From positions 124,001 through 188,000 of the forward strand of contig NZ_LQPC01000054.1 of the NCBI RefSeq assembly GCF_002101705.1: DNA of 64,000 bases, given 5' to 3'. Under the pieces are notes generated by a model. It did not search any database and was not told the DNA's origin. It worked only from the letters and a program-made list of their open reading frames with translations. Shown in pieces: positions 16,595 through 25,608 of this stretch. Source of the stretch: Mycolicibacterium iranicum. Lineage in GTDB: Bacteria > Actinomycetota > Actinomycetes > Mycobacteriales > Mycobacteriaceae. The position numbers and the translations under genes are program-made. Numbering within the stretch: the first letter of the stretch is position 1; each line of letters begins with the position of its first letter.

Positions 16595-18538
16595 TTAGGA
16601 CAACATCTTCGCGATCGCCGCCGCGAGTTCCGGCGAGGCGGAACTTCCGAGGTTCTGGTAGTTGCCGCCGGTGATCTGCGCGACGGACTCCCAGGTGGCG
16701 CGGTCGGAATCGTCACCGAAGTCGATGATGTTGACGGCCACCGGCCGATCGGCTGTGAACGCGCCCCTGATGTAGTCCTGGAGACCCGCTGCGCCCAGCG
16801 ACTGGTCGGTGTGCGGTCCCGTGGTGATCACCAGCACCGAGTTCTTCTGTCCCTCACGGAATTTCGACGTGGCGTCGCCGTAGACCAGCCGCAGTGTGGT
16901 GAAGGACACGGCGCCTCCGTTCGATGCTGTCTGCCCGTCGAGTTCGGCGATCAGCGCGTCTTTGCGCGGCGTGCCGTTGACCGGTTCGGACAGCGGCCCG
17001 CCCGCCACCTCTGACCGTCCCGCGACGCCGTCGAATGTCCACAGCCCCACCCCGGCGTCGGGTGGCAACACCTGGATGCGCGCCTTGAGCGCATCGGTGA
17101 CGTTGGCCAGCCGGGTGGCACCACCCTCGTCTGCCGGCATCGACTGGTCGAGCATGACGGTCACCGTCGGGCTCTCGGCGGGGGCAGTCAGCGTATCGGC
17201 AATGGTGGTCCGGACCCGGTTGTCGCCGACATTGAGGGGGGCGGATACGGGAGCGAAGTCGACCACGTCGCTGGCGGGCGGCTCGACGCCCTCGACCCGG
17301 AAGCCCGCCTTCGCGAGCTCGCCGAGATGCTCGGGTTTGCGCAGGATTCGCGCGAATTCGCTTGCGGCGGTGACCTGTTCCTGCGAGAGCCAGTCGCCGG
17401 ACAGAAGCACCGTCGGGAAGTCGGCCATCGCGGTCGGCCCGGGTGGCAGCCACGCCGCCAGCTTGCCGTTCACGTCGGGCGACGACGCGGCGCGCTGGAA
17501 GACCCGCTGCTCGGTCGTGACGACGGCGTGGACGGGCGCTTCGGCGGGGTTGGCGGCGTCGACGAGCGCGTCGAGGGCGGTGTTCGCGTCGGCGTCGGGC
17601 AGTTCCGGAATCCCGGACATCAGCGTGCTCACTGCGCCCAGTCCCGCATTCGCCGGTTGTCCCTGCGGAGCCGACGCCGATGCGACGGCTTCGGCGGCCA
17701 GGTAGGACGCGTCGCTGTCACCGTCGAGCGGCAGCGCCAGCCGCAGCCCGCCCCAGCCCTGCAGTCCGAGATTGTCCAGAGATGCCTGATCGGTCTGCAA
17801 CTCGGGCAGAGTGCCCCAATTCTGCTCGCCGAGAGCATCTTTGAGCTGGGGCGCCACGGCGAGTACCACAGGGGAGGTAACCAGGGATCGGCTGTCGCTG
17901 ACGGATTCAGGACCCTTGGCGGCTTCGAGGCGGGCTTCCGACACCGAACTGGCCGGGATCCACAGCGCGGGTCGTTCGCCGAGATCGGTGGGCCAGGAGT
18001 CTTTCAAGCCGTTGACCACCCGGTCGGAATCGGCAGGTTTGACACCGACCTTCACGCAGCGGTCGCCGACGGGATCCGCGGTCTGGTTGTACTGCTCGGC
18101 GAGCGCGGAAATGGGCTCGGCGATGGCTGGATCGGCGACGATGGCGACGGCGAGCTCCCCGTCGACACAACGCGCGGCCGCTGCGTCGGACCGGTTGGAC
18201 AACGAGTCGCCGATGAACCGCCACAGGATGACGACGGCGACCACGACGACGACGGCCACCAACGCGACGACAATGCTCACGCTGACGCCGCGGCGTCCCG
18301 GCGTCACCGCCCGGTGAGTGCCCGTCCACTCGCCGTTGTCCCAGCTGCGTTGGGGGCCGGTGCGCGGCCCGGGGCCGCCAACCGAGAATTTGGTTGTGCT
18401 CTCGTCATCGCCGAAATCACTTGTCGACGCGTCGAATTGATCGCCCGAATCCGTGCCGAACCCGATGCGTTCGGTTTGTGGTTCGTCTGGCCTGCGTTCG
18501 CTGGACTCGTCGGGATCCGGGAGGCTATGTCTGCCCAT
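16595..18538 (-). CDS. Membrane-anchored protein with solute-binding-like and VWA domains (Rv1836c-like)
   Basis: A 647-residue protein. A polar N-terminal region of about 85 residues is followed by one membrane segment (VSIVVALVAVVVVVAVVILW, about 88-108) and a large outer domain. The middle (about 115-430) resembles an extracellular solute-binding fold (LAVAIVADPAIAEPISALAEQ...). The C-terminus is a von Willebrand A domain with a degenerate metal site (VMLDQSMP in place of DxSxS) and VLVITTGPHTDQS. The gene is directly downstream of glcB, the same order as Rv1837c-Rv1836c of M. tuberculosis. Function unknown; surface binding or assembly is possible. Confidence 0.8.
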   Translation of the reverse strand: MGRHSLPDPDESSERRPDEPQTERIGFGTDSGDQFDASTSDFGDDESTTKFSVGGPGPRTGPQRSWDNGEWTGTHRAVTPGRRGVSVSIVVALVAVVVVVAVVILWRFIGDSLSNRSDAAAARCVDGELAVAIVADPAIAEPISALAEQYNQTADPVGDRCVKVGVKPADSDRVVNGLKDSWPTDLGERPALWIPASSVSEARLEAAKGPESVSDSRSLVTSPVVLAVAPQLKDALGEQNWGTLPELQTDQASLDNLGLQGWGGLRLALPLDGDSDASYLAAEAVASASAPQGQPANAGLGAVSTLMSGIPELPDADANTALDALVDAANPAEAPVHAVVTTEQRVFQRAASSPDVNGKLAAWLPPGPTAMADFPTVLLSGDWLSQEQVTAASEFARILRKPEHLGELAKAGFRVEGVEPPASDVVDFAPVSAPLNVGDNRVRTTIADTLTAPAESPTVTVMLDQSMPADEGGATRLANVTDALKARIQVLPPDAGVGLWTFDGVAGRSEVAGGPLSEPVNGTPRKDALIAELDGQTASNGGAVSFTTLRLVYGDATSKFREGQKNSVLVITTGPHTDQSLGAAGLQDYIRGAFTADRPVAVNIIDFGDDSDRATWESVAQITGGNYQNLGSSASPELAAAIAKMLS

Positions 18539-18584
18539 GCCGTTCTAAGCCTCGCTCGATTGACCGGTCAGTGCTGTTCGTGCG

Positions 18585-20777
18585 TCAGCCAACGGTACTA
18601 GCCGCTTTGAACTCCCGGCGCTGGCGGTGCAGGATCGGCTCGGTGTAGCCGTTGGGCTGTGCACCGCCGTCGAGGATCAGTTCCTGGGCCGCCTGGAAAG
18701 CGATGCTGCCCTCGGGGTCCGGCGCCATCGGCCTGAAGTCGGGGTCCTTGGCGTTCTGCTCGTCGACCACCGCGGCCATCCGGCGCAGGCTGGCTTTCAC
18801 GTCCTCTTCGGTGATCACACCGTGACGCAGCCAGTTGGCGAGCAGCTGGCTGGAGATCCGCAGCGTCGCCCGGTCTTCCATGAGGGCGACGTTGTGGATG
18901 TCGGGCACCTTCGAACAGCCCACGCCGGCATCGATCCAGCGCACCACGTACCCGAGGATCGACTGGCAGTTGTTGTCGACCTCCTCACGGATCTCTTCCG
19001 GCGCCCACGCCAGCTCCTTGGCCAGCGGGATGTGGAGCAGGTCGTCCACCGAGGAGCGACGCTTGCCCGCGAGTTCTTTCTGCACCTCGAAGACGTCGAC
19101 CTGGTGGTAGTGCATCGCATGCAGCGTCGCAGCCGTCGGCGACGGCACCCACGCCGTGGTGGCGCCGGCCTTGGGCTGCCCGATCTTCTGCTCGACCATG
19201 TCGGCCATGAGGTCGGTCATCGCCCACATGCCCTTGCCGATCTGCGCCTTACCGGACAGCCCGGTCTCCAGACCGATGTCGACGTTCTGATTCTCGTAGG
19301 CAGTGATCCAGTCGGTGGACTTCATCGCACCCTTGCGGATCATCGGGCCGGCTTCGATCGAGGTGTGGATCTCGTCGCCGGTGCGGTCGAGGAAGCCGGT
19401 GTTGATGAACACGACGCGGTCGGCGGCGGCCTTGATGCAGGCCTTGAGGTTGAGCGTGGTGCGCCGCTCCTCGTCCATGATGCCGACCTTGATCGTGTTC
19501 TGCGGCAATCCCAGCACGTCCTCGACCCGACTGAACAGCTCACAGGTGAATGCGACCTCGTCGGGGCCATGCATCTTGGGCTTCACGATGTAGATCGAGC
19601 CGGTTCGGCTGTTGACCAGCGGACCGTTCTTGGTGTCACCGTCGCCGTCGGACTTCAGCCCGTGGATGCCGATCAGGCTGGTGAACAGTGCGTCCTGGAT
19701 GCCCTCGGGAACTTCTGGGCCGTCCTCGCCGTCGGCGTCGAACACGATCGCGTCATTGGTCATCAGGTGTCCGACGTTGCGGACGAACAGCAGGCTGCGG
19801 CCCGGCAGCGTCACCTCGGCCTCGCCGTCGGGCCCGGTGTAGGTGCGGTCCTGCGAGAGCACCCGGGTGAACGTCTTGCCGCCCTTGCTGACCTCTTCGG
19901 CCAGGTCGCCGCGGTTGAGACCCAGCCAGTTGCGGTAACCGAGCACCTTGTCGTCGGCGTCGACCGCGGCGACCGAATCCTCGAAATCCATGATCGTGGT
20001 GATCGCCGATTCGAGCACGACGTCCTTGATGCCGGCCTTGTCGGTGGAACCGATGGGGGAGTCGGCGTCGATCAGGATCTCGATGTGCAGGCCGTTGTTG
20101 GCCAGCAGCACCGCTGTCGGTGCGTCGGGCTCACCGAGGTATCCCACGAACTGAGCGGGGTCGGCCAGTGCGGGCGCCAGCGCACCGTCTTCGACTTTCA
20201 CTCCGTCGATGTCGGCCCACGAACCGTCGGCCAGCGGGACAGCACCGTCGAGGAAATCGCGGGCGTAGGCGATGACTTTGTCGCCGCGAACCTTGTTGTA
20301 CGAGGAGCCCGCCTCGGCGCCTCCTTCGTCGGAGATGACGTCGGTGCCGTAGAGCGCGTCGTAGAGCGAACCCCAGCGGGCGTTGGCGGCGTTGAGCGCG
20401 AACCGCGCGTTGAGGATGGGCACGACCAGCTGCGGTCCGGCGGTGCTGGTGATCTCGTCGTCGACACCTGCGGTGGTGACGCTGAATTCGCCGGGCTCGG
20501 GCTCGAGGTAGCCGATGTCTTCCAGGAACTGCTTGTAGTCGGCCGGTTCGAACCCGCCGATCACCCGGGCCCGATGCCACTTGTCGATCTGGGCCTGCAG
20601 GTCGTCGCGGCGGCGGAGCAGATCCTGGTTCTTCGGGGTCAGGTCCGCGACGACCTTGTCGACGCCGGACCAGAAGGTGTCGGGGTCGATGTCGGTGCCG
20701 GGCAGCGCCTCGTTGTTGATGAAGTCGTACAGCACGGGGGCGACGCGCAGGTTACCCACCGTCACGCGATCAGTCAT
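18585..20777 (-). CDS. glcB: Malate synthase G
   Basis: A 730-residue enzyme, normal length for the G isoform. It condenses glyoxylate with acetyl-CoA to malate, the second step of the glyoxylate shunt needed for growth on fatty acids or acetate. The N-terminus MTDRVTVGNLRVAPVLYDFIN and family blocks such as IMDFEDSVAAVDADDK, RTGSIYIVKPKMHGPDEV, GIMDEERRTTLNLKAC and the late SILGYVVRWIDAGVGCSKVPD are as expected. In M. tuberculosis the enzyme is partly cytosolic and partly surface-exposed. The gene heads a minus-strand run with the VWA protein (47 bases) and the COX-like gene. Confidence 0.97.
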   Translation of the reverse strand: MTDRVTVGNLRVAPVLYDFINNEALPGTDIDPDTFWSGVDKVVADLTPKNQDLLRRRDDLQAQIDKWHRARVIGGFEPADYKQFLEDIGYLEPEPGEFSVTTAGVDDEITSTAGPQLVVPILNARFALNAANARWGSLYDALYGTDVISDEGGAEAGSSYNKVRGDKVIAYARDFLDGAVPLADGSWADIDGVKVEDGALAPALADPAQFVGYLGEPDAPTAVLLANNGLHIEILIDADSPIGSTDKAGIKDVVLESAITTIMDFEDSVAAVDADDKVLGYRNWLGLNRGDLAEEVSKGGKTFTRVLSQDRTYTGPDGEAEVTLPGRSLLFVRNVGHLMTNDAIVFDADGEDGPEVPEGIQDALFTSLIGIHGLKSDGDGDTKNGPLVNSRTGSIYIVKPKMHGPDEVAFTCELFSRVEDVLGLPQNTIKVGIMDEERRTTLNLKACIKAAADRVVFINTGFLDRTGDEIHTSIEAGPMIRKGAMKSTDWITAYENQNVDIGLETGLSGKAQIGKGMWAMTDLMADMVEQKIGQPKAGATTAWVPSPTAATLHAMHYHQVDVFEVQKELAGKRRSSVDDLLHIPLAKELAWAPEEIREEVDNNCQSILGYVVRWIDAGVGCSKVPDIHNVALMEDRATLRISSQLLANWLRHGVITEEDVKASLRRMAAVVDEQNAKDPDFRPMAPDPEGSIAFQAAQELILDGGAQPNGYTEPILHRQRREFKAASTVG

Positions 20778-20867
20778 GATTCCTCCCTCGCTCGCACGCG
20801 CGCCCGCGCCATGCTGTTGCCGTGATCTTGCTTGTCAACGGTTCAGCTTACCCACCGGTAACAGCTG

Positions 20868-21725
20868 CTATTCGCCGGTGGCGGCGTCCCGCAGCGTTGC
20901 GCACCGTTCCAGGAGCCGGGCTCGAAGCGGAGCCGCGCGCCGGCTGATCACTTCCTGGGCGTGTGCGTATTCACGCCTCCCACCGGGCGTTTCGACAGCT
21001 ATCGGACTGAATCCGTAGTCGCTGAGATCGTACGGGCTGGCCCTCATGTCGAGCACGCGCGCGTCAGCGGCCAGCTCGAGACAGTCCAGCACCAACCCCG
21101 ATTCGATCAGCGGGCCCAGCTTGAACGCCCACTTGTAGAGATCCATGCCGGCGTGGACGCAACCGGGTTGTTCGGAGCTCTGCTGCGTCTGCCGGGTCAG
21201 CGACTGCGAGTTGCGCTCGGCGGCCGGGGGGGTGAAGAAGCGGTAGGCGTCGAAGTGGCTGCAGCGCAACGGCATCGACTCGACCACGGCGTCGGTGCCC
21301 GAAGGTCCGAGGCGCAGGGGAACCTGGGTGTGGCGCACGCTGGGAGCGCGGTAGACCATCGCCCATTCGTGCAGCCCGAAGCAGTTGTAGCGGGCCGGTC
21401 TCGACGCCGTCGCGCTCAGCAGGTCGGCGATGAAGATCACAGTGCCCAGCCGCGCGGCGAGATATTGCGCACCCACGGTGACGCCGTCGGCGGTTCGTAC
21501 GTATCCCGTGCGCTGCAGGTAGGCGTCGGCGCCCGGCCCTCCGAGCGTGACGCCCCACCCCGGGTGCCAGACGCGGAGCTGGCGCGGCCGCAGGCTGTAG
21601 TAGGTGAACAGGAAGTCGAAGACGGGGTGGGGTTCGCCTGTCCGCCGGCGCTGGACGTGGGGCGCGAGGAGTTCGTCGGCGCGCCGGCGGTGGGCTTGGG
21701 CGAGGGCCTCCCACCGCTCAGACAC
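20868..21725 (-). CDS. Conserved actinobacterial protein, often annotated as 3-methyladenine DNA glycosylase
   Basis: About 285 residues from the GTG at 21725 (VSERWEALAQAHRRRADELL). Homologues I recall begin near this point, with the block HPVFDFLFTYYSLRPRQLRVWHPG. The family is often labelled 3-methyladenine DNA glycosylase, but no HhH-GPD motif or AAG-type fold signature is visible, so the label is weakly founded. Cysteines and histidines occur in MPLRCSHFDAYRFF and QPGCVHAGMDLYKW, which could bind a metal. The reading frame stays open upstream through a 24-base repeat array up to a GTG at 21845, which would add five eight-residue (D/N)SRPAAV(S/P) units. The gene lies between a CNNM gene and glcB. 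Confidence 0.6.
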   Translation of the reverse strand: MSERWEALAQAHRRRADELLAPHVQRRRTGEPHPVFDFLFTYYSLRPRQLRVWHPGWGVTLGGPGADAYLQRTGYVRTADGVTVGAQYLAARLGTVIFIADLLSATASRPARYNCFGLHEWAMVYRAPSVRHTQVPLRLGPSGTDAVVESMPLRCSHFDAYRFFTPPAAERNSQSLTRQTQQSSEQPGCVHAGMDLYKWAFKLGPLIESGLVLDCLELAADARVLDMRASPYDLSDYGFSPIAVETPGGRREYAHAQEVISRRAAPLRARLLERCATLRDAATGE

Positions 21726-21838
21726 CGCGGCGGGCCGCGAATTGGGCACCGCGGCGGGCCGCGAATTGGGCACCGCGGCGGGCCGCGAATCAGACACCGC
21801 GGCGGGCCGCGAATCAGACACCGCGGCGGGCCGCGAAT
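21719..21838. repeat. Five tandem copies of a 24-base unit at a gene junction
   Basis: Exact 24-base periodicity: copies at 21719-21742, 21743-21766, 21767-21790, 21791-21814 and 21815-21838. Copies 2-3 differ from the others only in the first bases (TGGGC for CAGAC). The array fills the junction between the stop codon of the CNNM gene (21838-21840) and the first conserved codons of the next gene. On the minus strand each unit carries an in-frame GTG (21725, 21749, 21773, 21797, 21821, plus 21845 at the edge), so the array multiplies possible start codons. There are no spacers, so it is not CRISPR. Confidence 0.93.
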
Positions 21839-22899
21839 CACACACGGTGCGTGCTGTCGCGGACGGTGCCCACGAGGTCCTCGACGAGGTCTTCGAGCGC
21901 GACCATCGCGGTCGCGGTGCCGTCTGCGTCGGTCACCAGGGCAAGGTGACTGTTGGTGCGGCGTAGCCGGGTCAGGGCATCGGGCAGCGGCAGTGAGGCC
22001 GGGACCCGCGGCAGGGGCCGCACCATGGAGGTTTCGATGACGGCGTCGCTACCGGAATCGCGGTTGACCAGCGGCAGTACATCCTTGATGTGCAGGTAAC
22101 CGATGTACGTCCCACTTTGGTCCGCGACCGGGAAACGCGAGTAACCCGTCTCCCGCAGCGCTTCTTCGAGCGCGGCGACGGTCGGTCCGGCGCCGTCGTG
22201 GACGACCGGAACGGCGCGGATCTGGCGCAGGGGCATCGCGACGTCGGCGACGACCCGGTTGCGGATCTGCAGCGCCCGCGTCAGCCGGGTGTGCTCTTCG
22301 GGGTCGAGCAGGCCTTCTGACAGCGATTCGGCGATCATCTCGGACAACTCGACAGTCGACACGGTGACATCGAGTTCGTCCTTGGGTTGGACGCCGAACG
22401 TCCGCAGCGTCGCGTTCGCGCACCAGTTGTAGAAGGCGATGAAGGGGCGCGCGATCCGGATGTAGACCAGGTAGACGGGGATCAGCAGCATCGCCGTCGA
22501 TTCCGGCCCTGCGATGGCGATGTTCTTGGGAACCATCTCGCCGAGCAGCACGTGCAGCGTCACGACGATGGTCAGCGCCACCAGGAACGACACCGTGTGC
22601 AGGAGCGCGTCGGGGATCCCGACGAGGTCGAAGGGCTTCTCGAGGAGATGCGCCACCGCAGGTTCGGCGACACGTCCGAGCAGGATCGAGCACACCGTGA
22701 TGCCCAGTTGGGAGCCGGCCAGCATCAGCGACAGGTTCTCGCCCGCCTGGATGACGGTGACCGCGCTGGACTTGCCCTGTTCGGCCAGCGCTTCGAGGCG
22801 GTCACGGCGCGCGGAGATCAGCGCGAACTCGGAGGCGACGAAGAACGCGTTGGCCCCGAGTAGGACGAACGTGAGGAGAAAACCGAAGATGTCACCCAT
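21838..22899 (-). CDS. CNNM/CorC-type membrane protein with CBS domains (Rv1841c-like)
   Basis: A 353-residue protein from the ATG at 22899; a GTG at 22911 is a possible alternative. The N-terminal DUF21/CNNM membrane domain has about four hydrophobic segments (for example GFLLTFVLLGANAFFVASEF and LHTVSFLVALTIVVTLHVLLGE). It is followed by a CBS-domain pair (about residues 205-335) with SRFPVADQSGTYIGYLHIKD. Family members act in Mg2+/Co2+ transport or export or bind adenosine nucleotides through CBS. The start overlaps the stop of the upstream paralogue (ATGGGTGA), so the two are translationally coupled and may form a heteromer. The stop falls in a tandem repeat. Confidence 0.87.
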   Translation of the reverse strand: MGDIFGFLLTFVLLGANAFFVASEFALISARRDRLEALAEQGKSSAVTVIQAGENLSLMLAGSQLGITVCSILLGRVAEPAVAHLLEKPFDLVGIPDALLHTVSFLVALTIVVTLHVLLGEMVPKNIAIAGPESTAMLLIPVYLVYIRIARPFIAFYNWCANATLRTFGVQPKDELDVTVSTVELSEMIAESLSEGLLDPEEHTRLTRALQIRNRVVADVAMPLRQIRAVPVVHDGAGPTVAALEEALRETGYSRFPVADQSGTYIGYLHIKDVLPLVNRDSGSDAVIETSMVRPLPRVPASLPLPDALTRLRRTNSHLALVTDADGTATAMVALEDLVEDLVGTVRDSTHRV

Positions 22900-24250
22900 G
22901 AGGTTCGTCACCCTTGCGGCCCAGTTCGGTCAGTCGCAGCTGATCGATGCGACGGCCGTCCATCTTGACGACGGTCGCCAGCCAGCGCACCGGGTCCTCG
23001 ATCGGTCCGTCGGGATCGAACGCGGTCAGCTCCACCGTCTCGCCTTCTTCGGGGATGTGTCCGAGCTTCTCCAGGACTAGGCCCCCGATCGTCTCGTAAT
23101 CGCCTTCGGGCGCCCGGAATTCGGTGCCTTCGGCGACTTCGTCGATGCGCAGCAGTCCGGACACCTGCCAGCCCTGACCTGCCGCGACGACGTCGGGCGG
23201 TTCGACGTCGTGCTCATCACGCACGTCGCCGACGATCTCCTCGATCAGGTCTTCCACGGTGACCATGCCCGCGGTGCCGCCGTATTCGTCGACGACCAGC
23301 GCCGTCTGCAGACCGTTGGCGCGCACCTCGGTCATCACGGCGTCGCCGTCGAGCGTCGAGGGCACCTTCGTCACCGGTTGCACCAGGTCCCCGAGTCTGG
23401 TCGTCGCCCGTGCGGCGGCGGGCACCTCGAAAACCTGTTTGACGTGCACCATTCCGATCGTCTCATCGAGATCGCCGCGGATGACGGGGAACCGGGAGTG
23501 GCCGGTGCTGATCGCGGCTTCACTGAGATCGACGACGGTGTCGTCGGCTTCGAGGGTGTCGATCTTGGAGCGGGGCGTCATCAATTCTTCGGCAGTGCGG
23601 TCACCGAATTGCAGCGACCTGTCCACCAGGACGGCGGTGACGGGGTCCAGCGAGCCGCTCTCTGCCGATGAGCGCACGAGCGACACGAGTTCCTGCGGTG
23701 ACCGGGCCGAGCGCAGTTCCTCCGCGGGTTCGATGCCGAGCCTGCGCAGGATCCAGTTGGCGGTGCCGTTGGTGAATTTGATCAGCGGGTTGAACGCGAA
23801 CGAGAACATCAGCTGCAGCGGGGCAGACCACCGCGCCGTCGGCACGGGCCGCGCGACCGCCAAGTTCTTCGGTACGAGCTCGCCGAACACCATGGACAGG
23901 GAGGTGGCGATCAGTATCGCCAGGGCCAGCGAGAGACCGCCGGCGAAACGCTCGGGGATCTTCAGGGCCGTCAGGCCGGGATGGATCAGACGTGCGACGA
24001 CGGGTTCGGCGAGGAAACCGGTGGCCAGCGTCGTGATCGAGATGCCGACCTGCGCGCCGGAGAGCTGTGTCGACAGTGTGCGATGGGCGCGCCGCACCAT
24101 GACGTCGCGGCGGTCTCCGTTGCGGACGTTGGATTCGACCGTGCTGCGTTCCAGCGCGGTCAGCGAGAACTCGGCGGCGACGAACACCGCGGTGCCCGCG
24201 GTGAGCAGGACGATCGCCAGCAGCGACAGCAATGACATTCCGACGCTCAT
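22892..24250 (-). CDS. CNNM/CorC-type membrane protein with CBS and CorC_HlyC domains (Rv1842c-like)
   Basis: A 452-residue protein from the ATG at 24250 (MSVGMSLLSLLAIVLLTAG). An N-terminal CNNM membrane domain (MVFGELVPKNLAVARP is the family signature) is followed by paired CBS domains (SRFPVIRGDLDETIGMVHVKQ; EYGGTAGMVTVEDLIEEIVGD). A C-terminal CorC_HlyC domain (about 355-440; FRAPEGDYETIGGLVLEKLG) is absent from the shorter partner. Likely divalent-cation export or homeostasis in the cytoplasmic membrane. It is the first gene of the coupled pair and has an unusual long, hairpin-rich leader. Confidence 0.88.
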   Translation of the reverse strand: MSVGMSLLSLLAIVLLTAGTAVFVAAEFSLTALERSTVESNVRNGDRRDVMVRRAHRTLSTQLSGAQVGISITTLATGFLAEPVVARLIHPGLTALKIPERFAGGLSLALAILIATSLSMVFGELVPKNLAVARPVPTARWSAPLQLMFSFAFNPLIKFTNGTANWILRRLGIEPAEELRSARSPQELVSLVRSSAESGSLDPVTAVLVDRSLQFGDRTAEELMTPRSKIDTLEADDTVVDLSEAAISTGHSRFPVIRGDLDETIGMVHVKQVFEVPAAARATTRLGDLVQPVTKVPSTLDGDAVMTEVRANGLQTALVVDEYGGTAGMVTVEDLIEEIVGDVRDEHDVEPPDVVAAGQGWQVSGLLRIDEVAEGTEFRAPEGDYETIGGLVLEKLGHIPEEGETVELTAFDPDGPIEDPVRWLATVVKMDGRRIDQLRLTELGRKGDEPHG

Positions 24251-24285
24251 GGGTTTGCCACCCGGAGGACGTCTCGCGTGGTGGA

Positions 24286-24465
24286 GCCGGGTCGGGGGCC
24301 CGGCCACCTAGGGGACGGCTCTGCCTCGCAGGGTTGGGGGTCAGACCGCTCACCGGCGATGGCCGGTTCGGATGGGTCTCCATCCTGTGCCTGAGGCACC
24401 TGGTCCCTTTCGTCGACAGTGGCGTCACGCGCAGTTTTCCCTGCGCGGAACCTCTTGATTGTCAA
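24286..24465 (-). promoter_or_regulatory. Hairpin-rich leader of the CNNM operon
   Basis: Between a -35-like TTGACA (minus strand, 24465-24460) and the CNNM start at 24250 lie five short perfect stem-loops: 24428-24447 (7 bp), 24387-24399 (5 bp), 24370-24385 (6 bp), 24352-24367 (6 bp) and 24286-24304 (6 bp). A roughly 200-base structured leader before a divalent-cation transporter suggests RNA-based control. I could not match it to a known riboswitch. No good -10 element was seen, so the promoter is uncertain. Confidence 0.35.
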
Positions 24466-24503
24466 CACATGCTAGCGGAATTCGAACATTCGATCGCCAA
24501 TCG

Positions 24504-24522
24504 AATGCTTAGCCTAACCAAA
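24504..24522. promoter_or_regulatory. IdeR-like iron box, imperfect
   Basis: The 19-mer at this site matches the IdeR consensus TTAGGTTAGGCTAACCTAA at 13 of 19 positions, with a well-kept core TTAGCCTAACC. It lies 52 bases before the start of the ferric-binding lipoprotein gene, a sensible place for an iron-dependent repressor. It is weaker than the boxes at 32858 and 32879. Confidence 0.45.
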
Positions 24523-24574
24523 TTCGCCGGAGTGGTACTTTCGTGCGCAACACAGGCAAAGAAAGGGGGCCCTA

Positions 24575-25603
24575 ATGAAGGTGTCGTTCACCCGGTGGGC
24601 GGGAGCGTTCGCGACGGTGGCCGCGGCGCTGGCCCTCACCTCGTGCGGGTCGGAAAATCAGACGGACAGCGAGGACAAGCTCGTCGTGTACTCGGGCCGC
24701 AGCGAGGAACTGGTCAAGCCGCTGATCGAGCAGTTCAGCGCCGAGACCGGCATCGAGGTCGAGACCCGCTATGCGGGGTCGGGTGAACTGGCCGCCCAGT
24801 TGCTGACCGAAGGTGACAAGTCTCCGGCGGACGTGTTTCTGTCGCAGGACGCCGGTGCGCTGGGCGCGGTCTCGAAAGCGGGCCTGCTCGCACCCATCGA
24901 TGCCGAAACCATCGCGGCGGTTCCCGAGCAGTACTCGGCCGCCGACGGCACGTGGGTCGGCGTGTCCGGACGGGCACGCGTCATCGTCTACAACCCGACG
25001 CTGGCGCCCACCCCGCCCGACACGATCGACGGCCTGCTGGCCCCGGAATGGAGGGGCAAGATCGGCTTCGCCCCCAGCAACGCGTCGTGGCAATCCTTCG
25101 TCACCGGTCTGCGGGTGGTGCGCGGGGAGGACGGGGCCGAGCAATGGCTGCGCGCGTTCAAGGCGCAGGATCCGAAGGCGTTCGAGAACAATGTCGCGGT
25201 TCGCGACGCCGTGGACTCCGGCCAGATCCCGCTCGGCCTGGTCAACCACTACTACCTCTACGAATTGATCAACTCGAAGGGGCCGGACGCCGTCGTGGCA
25301 AGAAACCAGTTCATGGCGCCCGGGGATCCCGGCGGGCTGGTCAACGTCGCCGGCGTCGGCGTACTGAAGGCCGCGCCGGACCCGGAGAAGGCTCAGCAGT
25401 TCGCCGCGTACCTGGTCGGAGAGTCGGCACAGAAGTACTTCGCGACCGAGACCGCCGAGTATCCGCTCGCGGCGGGGGTTGCGCCGTCGGCGGAGATGCC
25501 GCCGCTGGCCGACCTGCAGCCACCTGCTGTGGATCTCTCGCAGCTCGACGACATCGAGGCCACCCAGGAACTGCTGGTCAAAACCGGCCTGCTGACCAAC
25601 TGA
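24575..25603 (+). CDS. Iron(III) ABC transporter substrate-binding lipoprotein (FbpA/FutA type)
   Basis: A 342-residue protein with lipoprotein signal (lipobox LTSCGS, Cys about residue 25), so it is anchored outside the membrane. The body starts KLVVYSGRSEELVKPLIEQF, as in FbpA/FutA. The NHYYLYELI segment carries the paired tyrosines that coordinate ferric iron in FbpA. An IdeR-like site lies upstream and AAAGGGGG precedes the ATG. Permease and ATPase genes follow at once (five-base gap, then an eight-base overlap), making a complete importer. The M. tuberculosis gene order, as I recall it, lacks this cassette at this place. Confidence 0.9.
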   Translation: MKVSFTRWAGAFATVAAALALTSCGSENQTDSEDKLVVYSGRSEELVKPLIEQFSAETGIEVETRYAGSGELAAQLLTEGDKSPADVFLSQDAGALGAVSKAGLLAPIDAETIAAVPEQYSAADGTWVGVSGRARVIVYNPTLAPTPPDTIDGLLAPEWRGKIGFAPSNASWQSFVTGLRVVRGEDGAEQWLRAFKAQDPKAFENNVAVRDAVDSGQIPLGLVNHYYLYELINSKGPDAVVARNQFMAPGDPGGLVNVAGVGVLKAAPDPEKAQQFAAYLVGESAQKYFATETAEYPLAAGVAPSAEMPPLADLQPPAVDLSQLDDIEATQELLVKTGLLTN

Positions 25604-25608
25604 CCCCG

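Noticed and set aside
18627..20825. Plus-strand open frame of over 700 codons opposite glcB
   Set aside because: Exact shadow of malate synthase G; no recognisable motif and no ribosome site.
21719..21838. CRISPR-like array
   Set aside because: The 24-base units abut with no spacers and no cas genes are nearby; it is a tandem repeat.
24286..24465. Known Mg2+ (M-box) or Mn2+ (yybP-ykoY) riboswitch
   Set aside because: I could not find the conserved core sequences of these classes in the leader; kept only as an unknown structured leader.
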